Source of the DNA: Stutzerimonas kunmingensis
Lineage (GTDB): Bacteria; Pseudomonadota; Gammaproteobacteria; Pseudomonadales; Pseudomonadaceae
Direction of reading: 5' to 3'
Assembly (NCBI RefSeq): GCF_021432085.1
Contig: NZ_CP090366.1
Coordinates: 4,464,001-4,528,000 of the forward strand
Length of the DNA: 64,000 nucleotides
The translations under genes were made by a program, and so were the position numbers. Shown here piece by piece: positions 7,711 to 17,725 of the stretch; position 1 is the first letter of the stretch, and the number at the start of each line of letters is the position of its first letter. The notes below the pieces were generated by a model, which saw only the letters and a list, made by a program, of their open reading frames with translations, had not been told where the DNA came from and did no database searches.

Positions 7711-9141
7711 ATGCATACCGTAGAAAAGATCGGCGGCACGTCGATGAGCCGCTTCGAGGAAGTCCTCGACAACATCTTCATCGGCCGCCGGGAAGGCGCA
7801 GCGCTGTACCAGCGCGTCTTCGTCGTCTCGGCCTATAGCGGCATGACCAATCTGCTGCTGGAACATAAGAAGACCGGCGAGCCCGGCGTCTACCAGCGTT
7901 TTGCCGATGCCCAGAGCGAAGGCGCTTGGCGCGAGGCGCTGGAAGGCGTGCGCCAGCGCATGCTGGCGAAGAACGCCGAGCTGTTCAGCTCCGAGTATGA
8001 GCTGCACGCTGCCAACCAATTCATCAATTCGCGCATCGACGACGCCAGCGAGTGCATGCACAGCCTGCAGAAGCTCTGCGCCTACGGCCACTTCCAGCTC
8101 TCCGAGCACCTGATGAAGGTGCGCGAGATGCTCGCCTCCCTCGGTGAAGCGCATAGCGCCTTCAACTCTGTGCTGGCACTCAAGCAGCGCGGCGTCAACG
8201 CGCGCCTGGCCGACCTCACCGGCTGGCAGCAGGAAGCGCCGCTGCCGTTCGAGGAGATGATCGCCAGCCATTTTGCCGGCTTCGACCTGAGCCGCGAACT
8301 GGTGGTCGCCACCGGCTACACGCATTGCGCCGAAGGCCTGATGAACACCTACGACCGTGGCTACAGCGAGATCACCTTCGCCCAGATCGCCGCCGCCACC
8401 GGCGCCCATGAAGCGATCATCCACAAGGAATTCCACCTCTCTTCCGCCGACCCGAACCTGGTCGGCGCCGACAAGGTGGTGACCATCGGCCGCACCAACT
8501 ACGACGTCGCCGACCAGCTGTCGAACCTCGGCATGGAAGCGATCCACCCGCGCGCGGCCAAGACCCTGCGCCGTGCCGGTGTCGAGCTGCGCATCAAGAA
8601 TGCCTTCGAGCCCGAGCACGGCGGCACGCTGATCAGCCAGGACTACAAGAGCGAGAAGCCCTGCGTGGAAATCATCGCCGGACGCAAGGATGTCTTCGGC
8701 ATCGAGGTGTTCGACCAGGACATGCTCGGCGACATCAGCCACGACATGGAGATCAGCAAGCTGCTCAAGCAGCTCAAGCTCTACGTGGTGAACAAGGACT
8801 CCGATGCCAACAGCATCACCTACTACGCCTCCGGCTCGCGCAAGCTGATCAACCGCGCGGCGCGGCTGATCGAGGAGAAGTACCCGGCGGCCGAGGTCAC
8901 GGTGCACAACCTGGCCATCGTTTCGGCGATCGGTTCGGACCTCAAGGTCAAGGGTATCCTGGCCAAGACCGTGGCGGCGCTCGCCGAAGCCGGCATCAGC
9001 ATCCAGGCGATCCACCAGTCGATCCGCCAGGTAGAGATGCAGTGCGTGGTCAATGAAGAGGACTACGACGCCGCCATCGCCGCGCTGCACCGCGCGTTGA
9101 TCGAGCCGGAAAACCACGGCGATGTGATCGCTGCGGCCTGA
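7711..9141 (+). CDS. ask: Ectoine-dedicated aspartate kinase Ask_Ect
   Basis: The 476-residue aspartokinase phosphorylates L-aspartate to feed aspartate semialdehyde into ectoine synthesis. The start at 7711 puts the kinase motif VEKIGGTSMSRFEE at residues 4-17, as expected; upstream ATGs would add an unconserved 19-residue tail. The C-terminal third carries tandem ACT regulatory domains (e.g. AEVTVHNLAIVSAIGSDLKV). The length matches the specialised Ask_Ect of P. stutzeri. It is the last gene of the ect operon, 154 bases after ectD, and is followed by a clear terminator. Confidence 0.93.
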   Translation: MHTVEKIGGTSMSRFEEVLDNIFIGRREGAALYQRVFVVSAYSGMTNLLLEHKKTGEPGVYQRFADAQSEGAWREALEGVRQRMLAKNAELFSSEYELHAANQFINSRIDDASECMHSLQKLCAYGHFQLSEHLMKVREMLASLGEAHSAFNSVLALKQRGVNARLADLTGWQQEAPLPFEEMIASHFAGFDLSRELVVATGYTHCAEGLMNTYDRGYSEITFAQIAAATGAHEAIIHKEFHLSSADPNLVGADKVVTIGRTNYDVADQLSNLGMEAIHPRAAKTLRRAGVELRIKNAFEPEHGGTLISQDYKSEKPCVEIIAGRKDVFGIEVFDQDMLGDISHDMEISKLLKQLKLYVVNKDSDANSITYYASGSRKLINRAARLIEEKYPAAEVTVHNLAIVSAIGSDLKVKGILAKTVAALAEAGISIQAIHQSIRQVEMQCVVNEEDYDAAIAALHRALIEPENHGDVIAAA

Positions 9142-9159
9142 TCCAGACGCAAAACCGAA

Positions 9160-9183
9160 ACGCCGGGCTCGTCCCGGCGTTTT
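9160..9183 (+). terminator. Rho-independent terminator of the ect operon
   Basis: ACGCCGGG (9160-9167) pairs perfectly with CCCGGCGT (9173-9180) around CTCGT and is followed by TTT, about 20 bases after the ask stop. Confidence 0.8.
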
Positions 9184-9315
9184 GCTGTCCGGCTTCCCGA
9201 CTGCGTATGACGCGGGTCAATACCACAGGCAAGCACCGGTACGACCATGGAAGCACGAGGCAGCTCGGCCCGAGCCGATCTGCCCAACCCGCTCATCCAT
9301 GCCGCAGGAGTTGCC

Positions 9316-9534
9316 ATGTTCCCCGAGTACCGCGACCTGATCACCCGCCTGAAGGCGGAAAACAAGACCTTTGCCCGCCTGTTCGACGAGCACAACGAGC
9401 TGGATCAGCGGGTCAAGAACATCGAAGCGCACATCGTCCCGGGCACCGACAGCGAGGTCGAGACCCTGAAGAAGGAGAAGCTGCAGCTCAAGGACCGGCT
9501 CTACGCCATGCTCAAGGAAGCGCCCGCCGCCTGA
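9316..9534 (+). CDS. YdcH-family (DUF465) small protein
   Basis: The 72-residue coiled-coil-like protein has the YdcH pattern: FPEYRDLITRLKAENKTFA, then HNELDQRVKNIE, and a lysine-rich LKKEKLQLKDRLY end. Function is unknown across the family. The start at 9316 is chosen over 9247 because CAGGAG lies 6 bases before it and the family begins with this segment. It is monocistronic, lying between two hairpins. Confidence 0.85.
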   Translation: MFPEYRDLITRLKAENKTFARLFDEHNELDQRVKNIEAHIVPGTDSEVETLKKEKLQLKDRLYAMLKEAPAA

Positions 9535-9539
9535 TCCTC

Positions 9540-9563
9540 GGCGCCCCGCTCAGGCGGGGCGCC
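9540..9563 (+). terminator. Terminator-like hairpin after the ydcH-like gene
   Basis: GGCGCCCCGC (9540-9549) pairs perfectly with GCGGGGCGCC (9554-9563) around a 4-base loop, 5 bases after the stop codon. Only ATT follows, so the T-tract is poor. Confidence 0.6.
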
Positions 9564-9661
9564 ATTGCGCCTCACCCCGAATATCGCAGACGACGCGCAA
9601 TCGACCGCCGAGCGCAGTAAAATGCCGCGCTTCTTCGATGCCCTCCTGCGAGTCCCGCGCC

Positions 9662-11035
9662 ATGAGCACCCCCTACCGCACCGAGCTGCTGTCGCCTGCC
9701 GGCACGCTGAAATCCATGCGCTATGCCTTCGCCTACGGCGCCGATGCGGTGTACGCCGGGCAGCCGCGCTACAGCCTGCGCGTGCGCAACAACGAGTTCG
9801 ACCATGCCAACCTCAAGCTTGGCATCGACGAAGCACATGCACTGGGCAAGCAGTTCTACGTGGTGGTCAACATCGCCCCGCACAACGCCAAGCTGAAGAC
9901 CTTCATCAAGGATCTGGAGCCGGTGGTGGCGATGGGACCGGATGCGCTGATCATGTCCGACCCCGGGCTGATCATGCTGGTGCGCCAGCACTTCCCGCAG
10001 CAGACCATCCACCTCTCGGTGCAGGCCAATGCGGTGAACTGGGCGACGGTGAAGTTCTGGGAGAGCCAGGGCGTCAGCCGCGTGATCCTCTCCCGCGAGC
10101 TGTCGCTGGAGGAGATTGGCGAGATCCGCGAACAGGTGCCGGGCATGGAGCTGGAAGTGTTCGTCCACGGCGCGCTGTGCATGGCCTATTCCGGCCGCTG
10201 CCTGCTGTCCGGCTACATCAACAAGCGCGACCCCAACCAGGGCAGCTGCACCAACGCCTGCCGCTGGGAGTACAAGACCCATGAGGCGAAGGAGAACGAA
10301 GTCGGCGACATCGTGCACAAGTACGAGCCGATCGTCGTGCAGCCGGCACAAACTCCCAGCCCCGACCCAACTCTCGGTATCGGCGCGCCGACCGATGAGG
10401 TATTCCTGCTCGAAGACAGCAGCCGTCCAGGCGAATTCATGTCCGCCTTCGAGGACGAGCACGGCACCTACATCATGAACTCCAAGGACCTGCGCGCCGT
10501 GCAGCACGTCGAGCGCCTGGTGCAGATGGGCGTGCACTCGCTGAAGATCGAAGGCCGCACCAAGAGCCACTACTACGTGGCGCGCACTGCGCAGGTCTAC
10601 CGCAAGGCCATCGACGACGCCCTCGCCGGTCGGCCGTTCGACAAGTCTCTGATGGACACCCTCGAGTCGCTGGCCCACCGCGGCTACACCGAGGGCTTCC
10701 TGCGCCGCCATGTGCATGACGAATACCAGAACTACGAGCGCGGCTTCTCGCTCTCCGAGCGTCAGCAGTTCGTTGGCGAGCTGACCGGCGAACGCCGCAA
10801 CGGCCTGGCCGAGGTGACGGTGAAGAACCGCTTCGCGGTTGGCGACCGGCTGGAACTGATGACGCCGCAGGGCAACCTCAACCTGCGCCTGGAGCAGCTG
10901 GAGAACAAGCGCGGCGAAGCCATCGAGGTGGCTCCTGGCGACGGTCACACGGTCTACCTGCCGGTGCCGGAAGACGTCGATCTGCGCTACGCGCTGCTGA
11001 TGCGCGAGCTCGAAGGCAGCACCACCCGCGGCTGA
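9662..11035 (+). CDS. trhP: tRNA 5-hydroxyuridine synthesis protein TrhP (YegQ, peptidase U32 family)
   Basis: The 457-residue protein is a close relative of E. coli YegQ/TrhP, which with prephenate makes 5-hydroxyuridine at tRNA position 34. Diagnostic stretches include ELLSPAGTLKSMRYAFAYGA near the N-terminus, ALCMAYSGRCLLSGY (U32 core cysteine) and GSCTNACRWEY, whose cysteines may hold an Fe-S cluster. The start MSTPYRTELL at 9662 is preferred over 9638 because the family begins here. Relative to E. coli it has a short extra stretch of roughly 15 residues around VQPAQTPSPDPT. It is convergent with the EAL gene. Confidence 0.93.
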   Translation: MSTPYRTELLSPAGTLKSMRYAFAYGADAVYAGQPRYSLRVRNNEFDHANLKLGIDEAHALGKQFYVVVNIAPHNAKLKTFIKDLEPVVAMGPDALIMSDPGLIMLVRQHFPQQTIHLSVQANAVNWATVKFWESQGVSRVILSRELSLEEIGEIREQVPGMELEVFVHGALCMAYSGRCLLSGYINKRDPNQGSCTNACRWEYKTHEAKENEVGDIVHKYEPIVVQPAQTPSPDPTLGIGAPTDEVFLLEDSSRPGEFMSAFEDEHGTYIMNSKDLRAVQHVERLVQMGVHSLKIEGRTKSHYYVARTAQVYRKAIDDALAGRPFDKSLMDTLESLAHRGYTEGFLRRHVHDEYQNYERGFSLSERQQFVGELTGERRNGLAEVTVKNRFAVGDRLELMTPQGNLNLRLEQLENKRGEAIEVAPGDGHTVYLPVPEDVDLRYALLMRELEGSTTRG

Positions 11036-11052
11036 CGCCGCTACGGGCGGCG
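11036..11052. terminator. Small hairpin between convergent trhP and the GGDEF-EAL gene
   Basis: CGCCGC (11036-11041) pairs with GCGGCG (11047-11052). It is the only structure in the 33-base gap between the two convergent genes and could stop transcription in both directions; it has no T-tract. Confidence 0.35.
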
Positions 11053-11068
11053 CGTTACCGCGTCGCCG

Positions 11069-13921
11069 CTAGCGCAGTAATTCGGCGAACTGCTCGGCCG
11101 GCACCGGCGGGCTGAGCAGGTAGCCCTGAATCTCGTCGCACTGGTTGGCCTTGAGGAAATCCATCTGCGCCTGGGTTTCCACCCCCTCGGCCACCACCTT
11201 GCGCTCCAGGCTGTGGACCATGGCGATGATCGCCCGGGTAATCGCCGCATCCTGACTGGAATGCTCCAGCTCACTGATGAACGAGCGGTCGATCTTCACG
11301 TAGTCCACCGGGAAGCGCTTGAGGTAACTCAGCGACGAGAAGCCGGTGCCGAAGTCGTCGATCGCCAGCCTGACTCCTAGCGCGCGAAGTTGCTCGCTGA
11401 TGCTGATGGCATTGTCGATATCGTCCAGCAACTGGCTCTCGGTCAGCTCCAGCTCCAGCATGGTCGCCGGCAGGCCGGTTTCCTCGAGCACCTGGCGCAC
11501 CAGGCTGACGAAGTTGCCCTGCCGCAGCTGCTTGACCGAGAGGTTCACCGACACGCGAATCTCCGCCAGCCCGTCCTGCTGCCACTGGCGTGCCTGGCGG
11601 CAGGCCTCGCGCAGGACGAACTCACCGAGCGGAATGATCAAACCGGTTTCTTCCGCCAGCGGAATGAAGTGCGCCGGCGCGACCAGCCCGCGCTGCGGAT
11701 GACGCCAGCGCACCAGCGCTTCGGCGGCCTCCAGAGCATCGTCGGCCAAGCTCAGACGTGGCTGATAGAAGACTTCCAGCTGGCCGACTTCCAGCGCCTT
11801 GCGCAGCTGATTCTCCAGCTGCAGGTACTGCATGCTCGACGCCTGCGGCCGGTCGGTGAAGAACTGCAGCGTGTTGCCGCCCAGATGCTTGGCCTGCTGC
11901 ATGGCCATGTTCGCCTGGCGCAGCAGCACTTCCGCGTCACGGCTGTTGTCCGGCATCAGGCTGACACCGATGGAGGCGCTGATGACCAGCTCCTGCTCAT
12001 CGATGATCAGCGGCTTGCGGATTCGCTGCAGCAGCCGGCTGCCCAGATGCGCGAGGCTACTGAGGCTGCCGTAGGCGTCGAACAGCACGACGAACTCGTC
12101 GCCGGACAGCCGCGCGATGGTGTCAGCATCTGCCAGGGTCTGGGTGATGCGCCGCGACATCTCGCGCAGCAATGCGTCGGCGGCCTCGTGCCCGAGGCTT
12201 TCGTTGAGCAGCTTGAAGCGGTCCAGATCGATGTAGAGCACCGCCATGTTGCGGCCGTTGCGACGCACCCGCTGGCAGGCCTCGTGCAGACGCTCCTTGA
12301 GCAGGCCGCGGTTGGCCAGCCCGGTGAGGTCGTCGTAATGGGTCAGGTAGCGCAGACGCTCTTCGATCTTGCGCCGCACGCTGAGGTCGGAGATGAACGC
12401 GACCACATGGGTGACGCTGTCGTTGGCATCGCGCACTTCGCGCAGCTGTACCCACTGCGGGTAGACCTCGCCGCTCTTGCGGGTCTCGATCAGCTCGCCC
12501 TGCCAGTGACCGTGCAGTTCCAGCGCTTCACGCATGGTCTGGTACTGGCGCTGACTCTCCGGCGAACCGGCGATGCGCGCCACGCTGTGGCCGAGCAATT
12601 CCTCGCGGCTGTAGCCGGACAGCGCGCAGCAGGCGTCGTTGACCGCCAGCACGCGGTAGTGATCGTTCATGATCACCATGCCTTCGCTGGCCGCCTCGAA
12701 CACCGTCGCTGCCAGGCGCTGCTGTTCGGCCTGGCGGCGCAGCTCGCTGATGTCGCGACGGGTGCCGATCATGCGCAGGGCACGGCCAGCGGCGTCGCGC
12801 TGGATCACCCGGCCGCGATCCTCGAGCCAGATTTCGCTGCCGTCGGCGCGCAACGCACGGTACTCGACGGCAAACTGCTCGGTTTCGCCCTTCAGGTGCG
12901 CGATCAGGATCGCGCGCACGCCTTCCAGATCCTTGGGATGGATGTCCGGCAACGGCGAGCCATCCTCGTCGTAGCGGTGCTGCCGGCCGATGCCGAACAC
13001 CACCTCCAGACGGGAATGATGAACATGGTTGTTCTGCAGATCCCAGTCCCACAGGCCGAGGCCACTGGCGTCCAGCGCTAGATTCAGCCGCGCCTCGCTT
13101 TCCCCCAGCTCTTCGGCGAGCTGCGCGAGTTCCGCGGTGCGCTCGGCGACGCGCTGCTCGAGGCCATCGTAGGCACTGCGCAGCTGCTTTTCGGCATGGC
13201 GACGTTGCTCGACTTCCGAGGCCAAACGGCGATTGAGCTGGTCGGCTTCGCGGCCGGCGGTTTCCAGCCGCTCGATCAGCTGCTGCTTATGCAGCCGCTG
13301 TTCGAGCCCGTCGTTCACCAGCCGGCTGATCTGCCAGCCGATCAGGCTGAGGGTGGCCAGCACGATCATCGCCAGCAAACCCCAGCCCTGCTGCAACGGA
13401 TAGCCGCTGGTCATCAGCAGAAGGCCGGTCGGCAACAGACTGGGCACGGCGAAACTGAAGAAGGCGGGCAGGCAGACCCCGTAAGCGACGCTGGCGGCCA
13501 CGACGACCGAACCGATCAGCCCGTACAGCAGCGCTTGGGTAACGAAGACATCGGCGGGCACCAGCACGACCATGGCGTAGCACAGGCTCAGCGCAGACGC
13601 GCCACTGCCGAGCAGAAAGCGCCAGCGCCAGCAGGGCGCGGCTTGCGCCTCGGGGCTGACTCGGTTGAAGGCGAAGATCTGTTGCAAGCGCAACAGTGCC
13701 AGCGCGCCCATCCAGCCCAGCCACAGCCCAAGTTCGACACCACCCTGCTCGCCCCAGAGCACTACACCGAGGACCAGCGTAGCCAGCAGCAATAGCCAGG
13801 CGGGCACGCGCGAACCTCGATACAGCAGCCGGGTACGCTCGGCAGCATAATCGGCCGCCGACGCCCCGCTGGATAATGGCTGTGTTGATGCCGGGCAGGC
13901 GGCTCGGATGGAATCGGTCAT
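11069..13921 (-). CDS. Membrane PAS-PAS-GGDEF-EAL cyclic-di-GMP protein
   Basis: The 950-residue protein has several membrane segments in residues 35-190, a coiled coil, two PAS domains (about 285-510), a GGDEF domain with the variant [11 protein letters not shown] near residue 604, and an EAL domain to the C-terminus. EAL residues look intact ([35 protein letters not shown]), so it probably degrades c-di-GMP, while the SGDEF half may only bind GTP. It sits next to uvrD, as does PA5442 in P. aeruginosa. The start at 13921 precedes the first recognisable residues; the frame remains open far upstream, but that part is antisense to uvrD. The ribosome site is weak. Confidence 0.88.
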   Translation of the reverse strand: MTDSIRAACPASTQPLSSGASAADYAAERTRLLYRGSRVPAWLLLLATLVLGVVLWGEQGGVELGLWLGWMGALALLRLQQIFAFNRVSPEAQAAPCWRWRFLLGSGASALSLCYAMVVLVPADVFVTQALLYGLIGSVVVAASVAYGVCLPAFFSFAVPSLLPTGLLLMTSGYPLQQGWGLLAMIVLATLSLIGWQISRLVNDGLEQRLHKQQLIERLETAGREADQLNRRLASEVEQRRHAEKQLRSAYDGLEQRVAERTAELAQLAEELGESEARLNLALDASGLGLWDWDLQNNHVHHSRLEVVFGIGRQHRYDEDGSPLPDIHPKDLEGVRAILIAHLKGETEQFAVEYRALRADGSEIWLEDRGRVIQRDAAGRALRMIGTRRDISELRRQAEQQRLAATVFEAASEGMVIMNDHYRVLAVNDACCALSGYSREELLGHSVARIAGSPESQRQYQTMREALELHGHWQGELIETRKSGEVYPQWVQLREVRDANDSVTHVVAFISDLSVRRKIEERLRYLTHYDDLTGLANRGLLKERLHEACQRVRRNGRNMAVLYIDLDRFKLLNESLGHEAADALLREMSRRITQTLADADTIARLSGDEFVVLFDAYGSLSSLAHLGSRLLQRIRKPLIIDEQELVISASIGVSLMPDNSRDAEVLLRQANMAMQQAKHLGGNTLQFFTDRPQASSMQYLQLENQLRKALEVGQLEVFYQPRLSLADDALEAAEALVRWRHPQRGLVAPAHFIPLAEETGLIIPLGEFVLREACRQARQWQQDGLAEIRVSVNLSVKQLRQGNFVSLVRQVLEETGLPATMLELELTESQLLDDIDNAISISEQLRALGVRLAIDDFGTGFSSLSYLKRFPVDYVKIDRSFISELEHSSQDAAITRAIIAMVHSLERKVVAEGVETQAQMDFLKANQCDEIQGYLLSPPVPAEQFAELLR

Positions 13922-14176
13922 GAATATTGTTCTAGTAATAACTGCACCTAAAACAGGCTCCCTCGGAACCATACCACCGTCGATAATGGCACGTTGATGG
14001 CGTCGCGTCATACCATGGTGCGTCGGAAAAACGGCGATCGGTACTCCAGCCGACCAGCGGAAGGTTCCACCAGGCGCGATCGACCAGGACCGCGCCCGCG
14101 CCGGTTTGCCGCAGACTGCGCTTTCGAATGGACCGCAGGGCGAGCGCAGCGCAGGCATTTCCAATAGAATGCCGCG

Positions 14177-16366
14177 ATGCATGACGATCTCTCTCTCCTC
14201 CTGAATTCCCTCAACGATGCTCAGCGCCAGGCCGTGGCCGCGCCGCTTGGCCGCCAGTTGGTATTGGCTGGTGCCGGCTCGGGCAAGACCCGCGTTCTGG
14301 TGCACCGTATCGCCTGGCTGCACCAGGTCGAGCGCGCCTCGCTGCACTCGATCCTGTCGGTGACCTTCACCAACAAGGCTGCCGCCGAGATGCGCCAGCG
14401 CATCGAGCAGCTGCTGCACGTGAACCCGCAGGGCATGTGGGTGGGCACCTTTCACGGCCTGGCCCACCGCCTGCTGCGCGCGCACTGGCAGGAAGCCAAG
14501 CTGGCGCAGAACTTCCAGATCCTCGATTCCGACGACCAGCAGCGGCTGGTCAAACGGGTGATCCGCGAACTCGGCCTCGACGAGCAACGCTGGCCGGCGC
14601 GCCAGGCGCAGTGGTGGATCAACGCGCAGAAGGACGAAGGCCTGCGTCCGCGCAACATCCAGGCCGGCGGTGACCTGTTCCTCGCCACCCAGCTGAAGAT
14701 CTACGAAGCCTATGAAGAGGCCTGCGCCCGCGCCGGGGTGATCGATTTCTCCGAGCTGCTGCTGCGCGCCCTGGACCTGTGGCGCGACCACCCGGGCCTG
14801 CTCGATCACTACCAGCGGCGTTTCCGCCACGTGCTGGTGGACGAATTCCAGGACACCAACGCCGTGCAGTACGCCTGGTTGCGGCTGCTGGCCAAGGGTG
14901 GCGAAAGTCTGATGGTGGTCGGCGACGACGACCAGTCGATCTACGGCTGGCGCGGCGCGCGGATCGAGAACCTGCACCAGTTCAGCCAGGATTTCCCGGA
15001 TGCCGAAACCATCCGCCTGGAGCAGAACTACCGCTCCACCGCCTGCATCCTCAAGGCCGCCAACGCGCTGATCGCCAACAACCAGGGCCGTCTCGGCAAG
15101 GAACTCTGGACTTCCGGCTGCGAGGGCGAGCCGATCAGCCTGTACGCCGCGTTCAACGAGCACGACGAAGCGCGCTACGTGGTCGAGAGCATCGAGAAGG
15201 CCATCCGCGACGGCATGAGCCGCAGCGAGATCGCCATCCTCTACCGCTCCAACGCCCAGTCGCGGGTGCTGGAAGAGGCGCTGCTGCGCGAGAAGATCCC
15301 CTACCGCATCTATGGCGGCCAGCGCTTCTTCGAGCGCGCCGAGATCAAGAACGCCATGGCCTACCTGCGCCTGATCCAGACCCGCGACAACGACGCGGCG
15401 CTGGAACGGGTGATCAACGTGCCGGCGCGCGGCATCGGCGAGAAGACCGTCGAAGCACTGCGCCAGCTGGCGCGTGATCAGGGCCTGTCGATGTGGGCGG
15501 CGCTGCATCAGGCGGTCGGTACCAAGGCGGTTTCTGGCCGCGCTGCCAGCGCGTTGAACGCCTTTGTCGAGCTGGTCGATACCCTGGCGCTGAAGGTCGA
15601 AGGCATGCAGCTGCACAACATGGCGCAGCTGGTCATCGAGCAGTCCGGGCTGCTTGCCTATCACCGCGACGAGAAGGGCGAGAAAGCCCAGGCGCGGGTG
15701 GAAAACCTCGAGGAACTGGTCTCCGCCGCGCGCGCCTTCGACAGCTACAGCGAAGAGGACGACGACGTCCAGTCACCGCTGGCGGCCTTTCTCGACCACG
15801 CCTCGCTGGAGGCCGGCGAACAGCAGGCCGGCGACCACGAGGACAGCGTGCAGCTGATGACGCTGCACAGCGCCAAAGGCCTGGAGTTCCCGCTGGTGTT
15901 CCTGGTCGGCATGGAAGAAGGCCTGTTCCCGCACAAGATGAGCCTGGAGGAGTCCGGCCGTCTGGAAGAAGAGCGCCGCCTGGCCTACGTCGGCATCACC
16001 CGCGCCATGCAGCAGCTGGTGATCACCTACGCCGAAACGCGCCGGCTGTACGGCAGCGAGACCTATAACAAGATCTCGCGTTTCGTCCGCGAAGTGCCGC
16101 CGGCACTGATCCAGGAAGTACGTCTGAGCAATACCGTGACGCGCTCGTTCAGCGGCAAGAGCATGAGCGGCTCGTCGCTGTTCGACGGCGCCGGCGTGCC
16201 GGAAACGCCGTTCAGCCTCGGCCAGCGTGTACGCCATTCGCTGTTCGGCGAAGGCACCATCCTCAACTTCGAAGGCTCCGGCGCCCAGGCCCGGGTGCAG
16301 GTGAATTTCGAGGATGAGGGCAGCAAATGGCTGATGCTCAGTTACGCAAAACTTGAAGCCCTCTAG
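14177..16366 (+). CDS. uvrD: DNA helicase II UvrD
   Basis: The 729-residue SF1A helicase acts in nucleotide excision and mismatch repair. Walker A GAGSGKT (about residues 32-38), motif [10 protein letters not shown], motif [16 protein letters not shown] and the late motif [18 protein letters not shown] are intact. The C-terminal Tudor-like segment ([20 protein letters not shown]) distinguishes UvrD from Rep. The sequence follows P. aeruginosa UvrD closely as I recall it. It is divergent from the GGDEF-EAL gene with a 255-base gap in which I see no LexA box (CTGT-N8-ACAG). Confidence 0.95.
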   Translation: MHDDLSLLLNSLNDAQRQAVAAPLGRQLVLAGAGSGKTRVLVHRIAWLHQVERASLHSILSVTFTNKAAAEMRQRIEQLLHVNPQGMWVGTFHGLAHRLLRAHWQEAKLAQNFQILDSDDQQRLVKRVIRELGLDEQRWPARQAQWWINAQKDEGLRPRNIQAGGDLFLATQLKIYEAYEEACARAGVIDFSELLLRALDLWRDHPGLLDHYQRRFRHVLVDEFQDTNAVQYAWLRLLAKGGESLMVVGDDDQSIYGWRGARIENLHQFSQDFPDAETIRLEQNYRSTACILKAANALIANNQGRLGKELWTSGCEGEPISLYAAFNEHDEARYVVESIEKAIRDGMSRSEIAILYRSNAQSRVLEEALLREKIPYRIYGGQRFFERAEIKNAMAYLRLIQTRDNDAALERVINVPARGIGEKTVEALRQLARDQGLSMWAALHQAVGTKAVSGRAASALNAFVELVDTLALKVEGMQLHNMAQLVIEQSGLLAYHRDEKGEKAQARVENLEELVSAARAFDSYSEEDDDVQSPLAAFLDHASLEAGEQQAGDHEDSVQLMTLHSAKGLEFPLVFLVGMEEGLFPHKMSLEESGRLEEERRLAYVGITRAMQQLVITYAETRRLYGSETYNKISRFVREVPPALIQEVRLSNTVTRSFSGKSMSGSSLFDGAGVPETPFSLGQRVRHSLFGEGTILNFEGSGAQARVQVNFEDEGSKWLMLSYAKLEAL

Positions 16367-16387
16367 GGTTGACGCTAACGTCAACCC
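16366..16387 (+). terminator. Hairpin at the uvrD 3' end
   Basis: GGGTTGACG (16366-16374) pairs perfectly with CGTCAACCC (16379-16387) around CTAA, starting on the last base of the uvrD stop codon. No T-run follows, so termination may be partial or Rho-assisted. Confidence 0.55.
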
Positions 16388-16439
16388 GTCATACCAACAA
16401 GCCATTCCTATAAGAAGAGTCTTCCAAGGATACCGACCC

Positions 16440-17543
16440 ATGAAACGCCGCCATCTGTTCGGTGCTGCCGCTGCCTTGCTTGCCACCCTCGGCCTCGCCG
16501 GCTGCAACGACGACAAGAAAGTCGAAACCACAGGCCAGCAGGCCGCCAGCGAACCCGCCAAGACCTACGCCTGGAAGATGGTCACCGCCTGGCCGAAGAA
16601 CTACCCGGGCCTGGGCACCGCCGCCGAACGCCTGGCCGATCGCGTCAAGGTGATGAGCGACGGCCGCCTGACCATCAAGGTCTATGCGGCCGGCGAACTG
16701 GTCCCGGCGCTGGAAGTGTTCGATGCCGTTTCCCGCGGCACCGCCGAACTGGGCCACGGCGCCGCCTACTACTGGAAAGGCAAGGTGCCCACCGCGCAGT
16801 TCTTCACCTCGGTACCGTTCGGCCTGTCGGCCATCGAGATGAACGCCTGGCTGAGCAAGGGCGAAGGCCAGAAGTTCTGGGAAGAGGCCTATGCGCCTTT
16901 CGGCGTGAAGCCGATGGTGGTCGGCAACACCGGCATGCAGATGGGCGGCTGGTACAACAAGGAAATCAATGCGCTGGACGACCTGCGCGGGCTGAAGATC
17001 CGCATGCCGGGCCTCGGCGGCGAAGTGCTGGCGCGTCTCGGCGCGACCACCGTGAATCTGCCCGGCGGCGAAGTGTTCACCGCACTGCAGACCGGCGCGA
17101 TCGACGCCACCGACTGGGTCAGCCCGTACAACGACCTGGCCTTCGGTCTGCACAAGGCCGCCAAGTATTACTACTACCCAGGCTGGCAGGAGCCGCAGGC
17201 GGTGCTGGAGCTGCTGGTGAACCAGAAGGCGATGGACACCCTGCCCGAGGACCTGCAGGCGATCCTCACCGAGGCGACCCGTGCGGCCAGCCGCGACATG
17301 ATGGATGACTACGTCTACAACAACGCCCTGGCGCTGGACCAGCTCAAGCAGCAAGGCGTGGAGCTCAAGCGCTTCCCCGACGAAGTGCTCGGCGCCATGC
17401 AGGAGCAGTCGGAGCTGGTGCTCGGCGAGCTGGCCGAACAGAGCGAGCTGAACGGCCGCATCTGGGCGTCGATGAAAGCCTTCCAGGAACAGGTCAAGCC
17501 GATGCACGAGATCTCCGAGAAGGAGCTGTACAACTGGCGTTGA
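16440..17543 (+). CDS. Orphan TRAP transporter substrate-binding lipoprotein (DctP/TakP-like)
   Basis: The 367-residue protein begins MKRRHLFGAAAALLATLGL followed by AGC, a lipoprotein signal with the lipidated cysteine at residue 22. The body is a DctP-type binding protein: YAWKMVTAWPKNYPGLG, GDLRG-like LDDLRGLKIRMPGLGGEV and DWVSPYNDLAFG resemble the alpha-keto-acid-binding TakP branch. The start at 16440 has AAGGA 9 bases upstream. No dctQ or dctM membrane genes lie nearby, and a terminator follows, so it must work with a transporter encoded elsewhere or as a sensor. The ligand is not known. Confidence 0.87.
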   Translation: MKRRHLFGAAAALLATLGLAGCNDDKKVETTGQQAASEPAKTYAWKMVTAWPKNYPGLGTAAERLADRVKVMSDGRLTIKVYAAGELVPALEVFDAVSRGTAELGHGAAYYWKGKVPTAQFFTSVPFGLSAIEMNAWLSKGEGQKFWEEAYAPFGVKPMVVGNTGMQMGGWYNKEINALDDLRGLKIRMPGLGGEVLARLGATTVNLPGGEVFTALQTGAIDATDWVSPYNDLAFGLHKAAKYYYYPGWQEPQAVLELLVNQKAMDTLPEDLQAILTEATRAASRDMMDDYVYNNALALDQLKQQGVELKRFPDEVLGAMQEQSELVLGELAEQSELNGRIWASMKAFQEQVKPMHEISEKELYNWR

Positions 17544-17559
17544 TCCAGCGCTCGAACGA

Positions 17560-17583
17560 ACGGAGCCGCGAGGCTCCGTTTTC
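17560..17583 (+). terminator. Rho-independent terminator after the TRAP binding protein
   Basis: AACGGAGCC (17560-17568) pairs with GGCTCCGTT (17573-17581) around a GCGA tetraloop and continues into TTC. Confidence 0.8.
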
Positions 17584-17725
17584 GCAACCGCATCACCCTA
17601 TCTGAGCCAGCCCTGGCGCGACCAACGGTCGCAAGCAAAAGCCGGTAACATACTGCCCCTGGCCAACCCCTGCCTGCCTCGGCAGGATGGCGCGCGTACT
17701 CCACTCTTTTTAGCGGGAACACTCA

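Noticed and set aside
7609-9117. 502-codon minus-strand ORF across ask
   Set aside because: Shadow of the aspartokinase gene with no recognisable domain.
13922-14176. LexA box for SOS control of uvrD
   Set aside because: No CTGT-N8-ACAG pattern found in the intergenic region by eye.
13922-15664. The minus-strand frame of the GGDEF-EAL gene stays open for 581 more codons through uvrD
   Set aside because: It is antisense to the well-supported uvrD gene, shows no recognisable domain, and long open antisense frames are common in GC-rich DNA.
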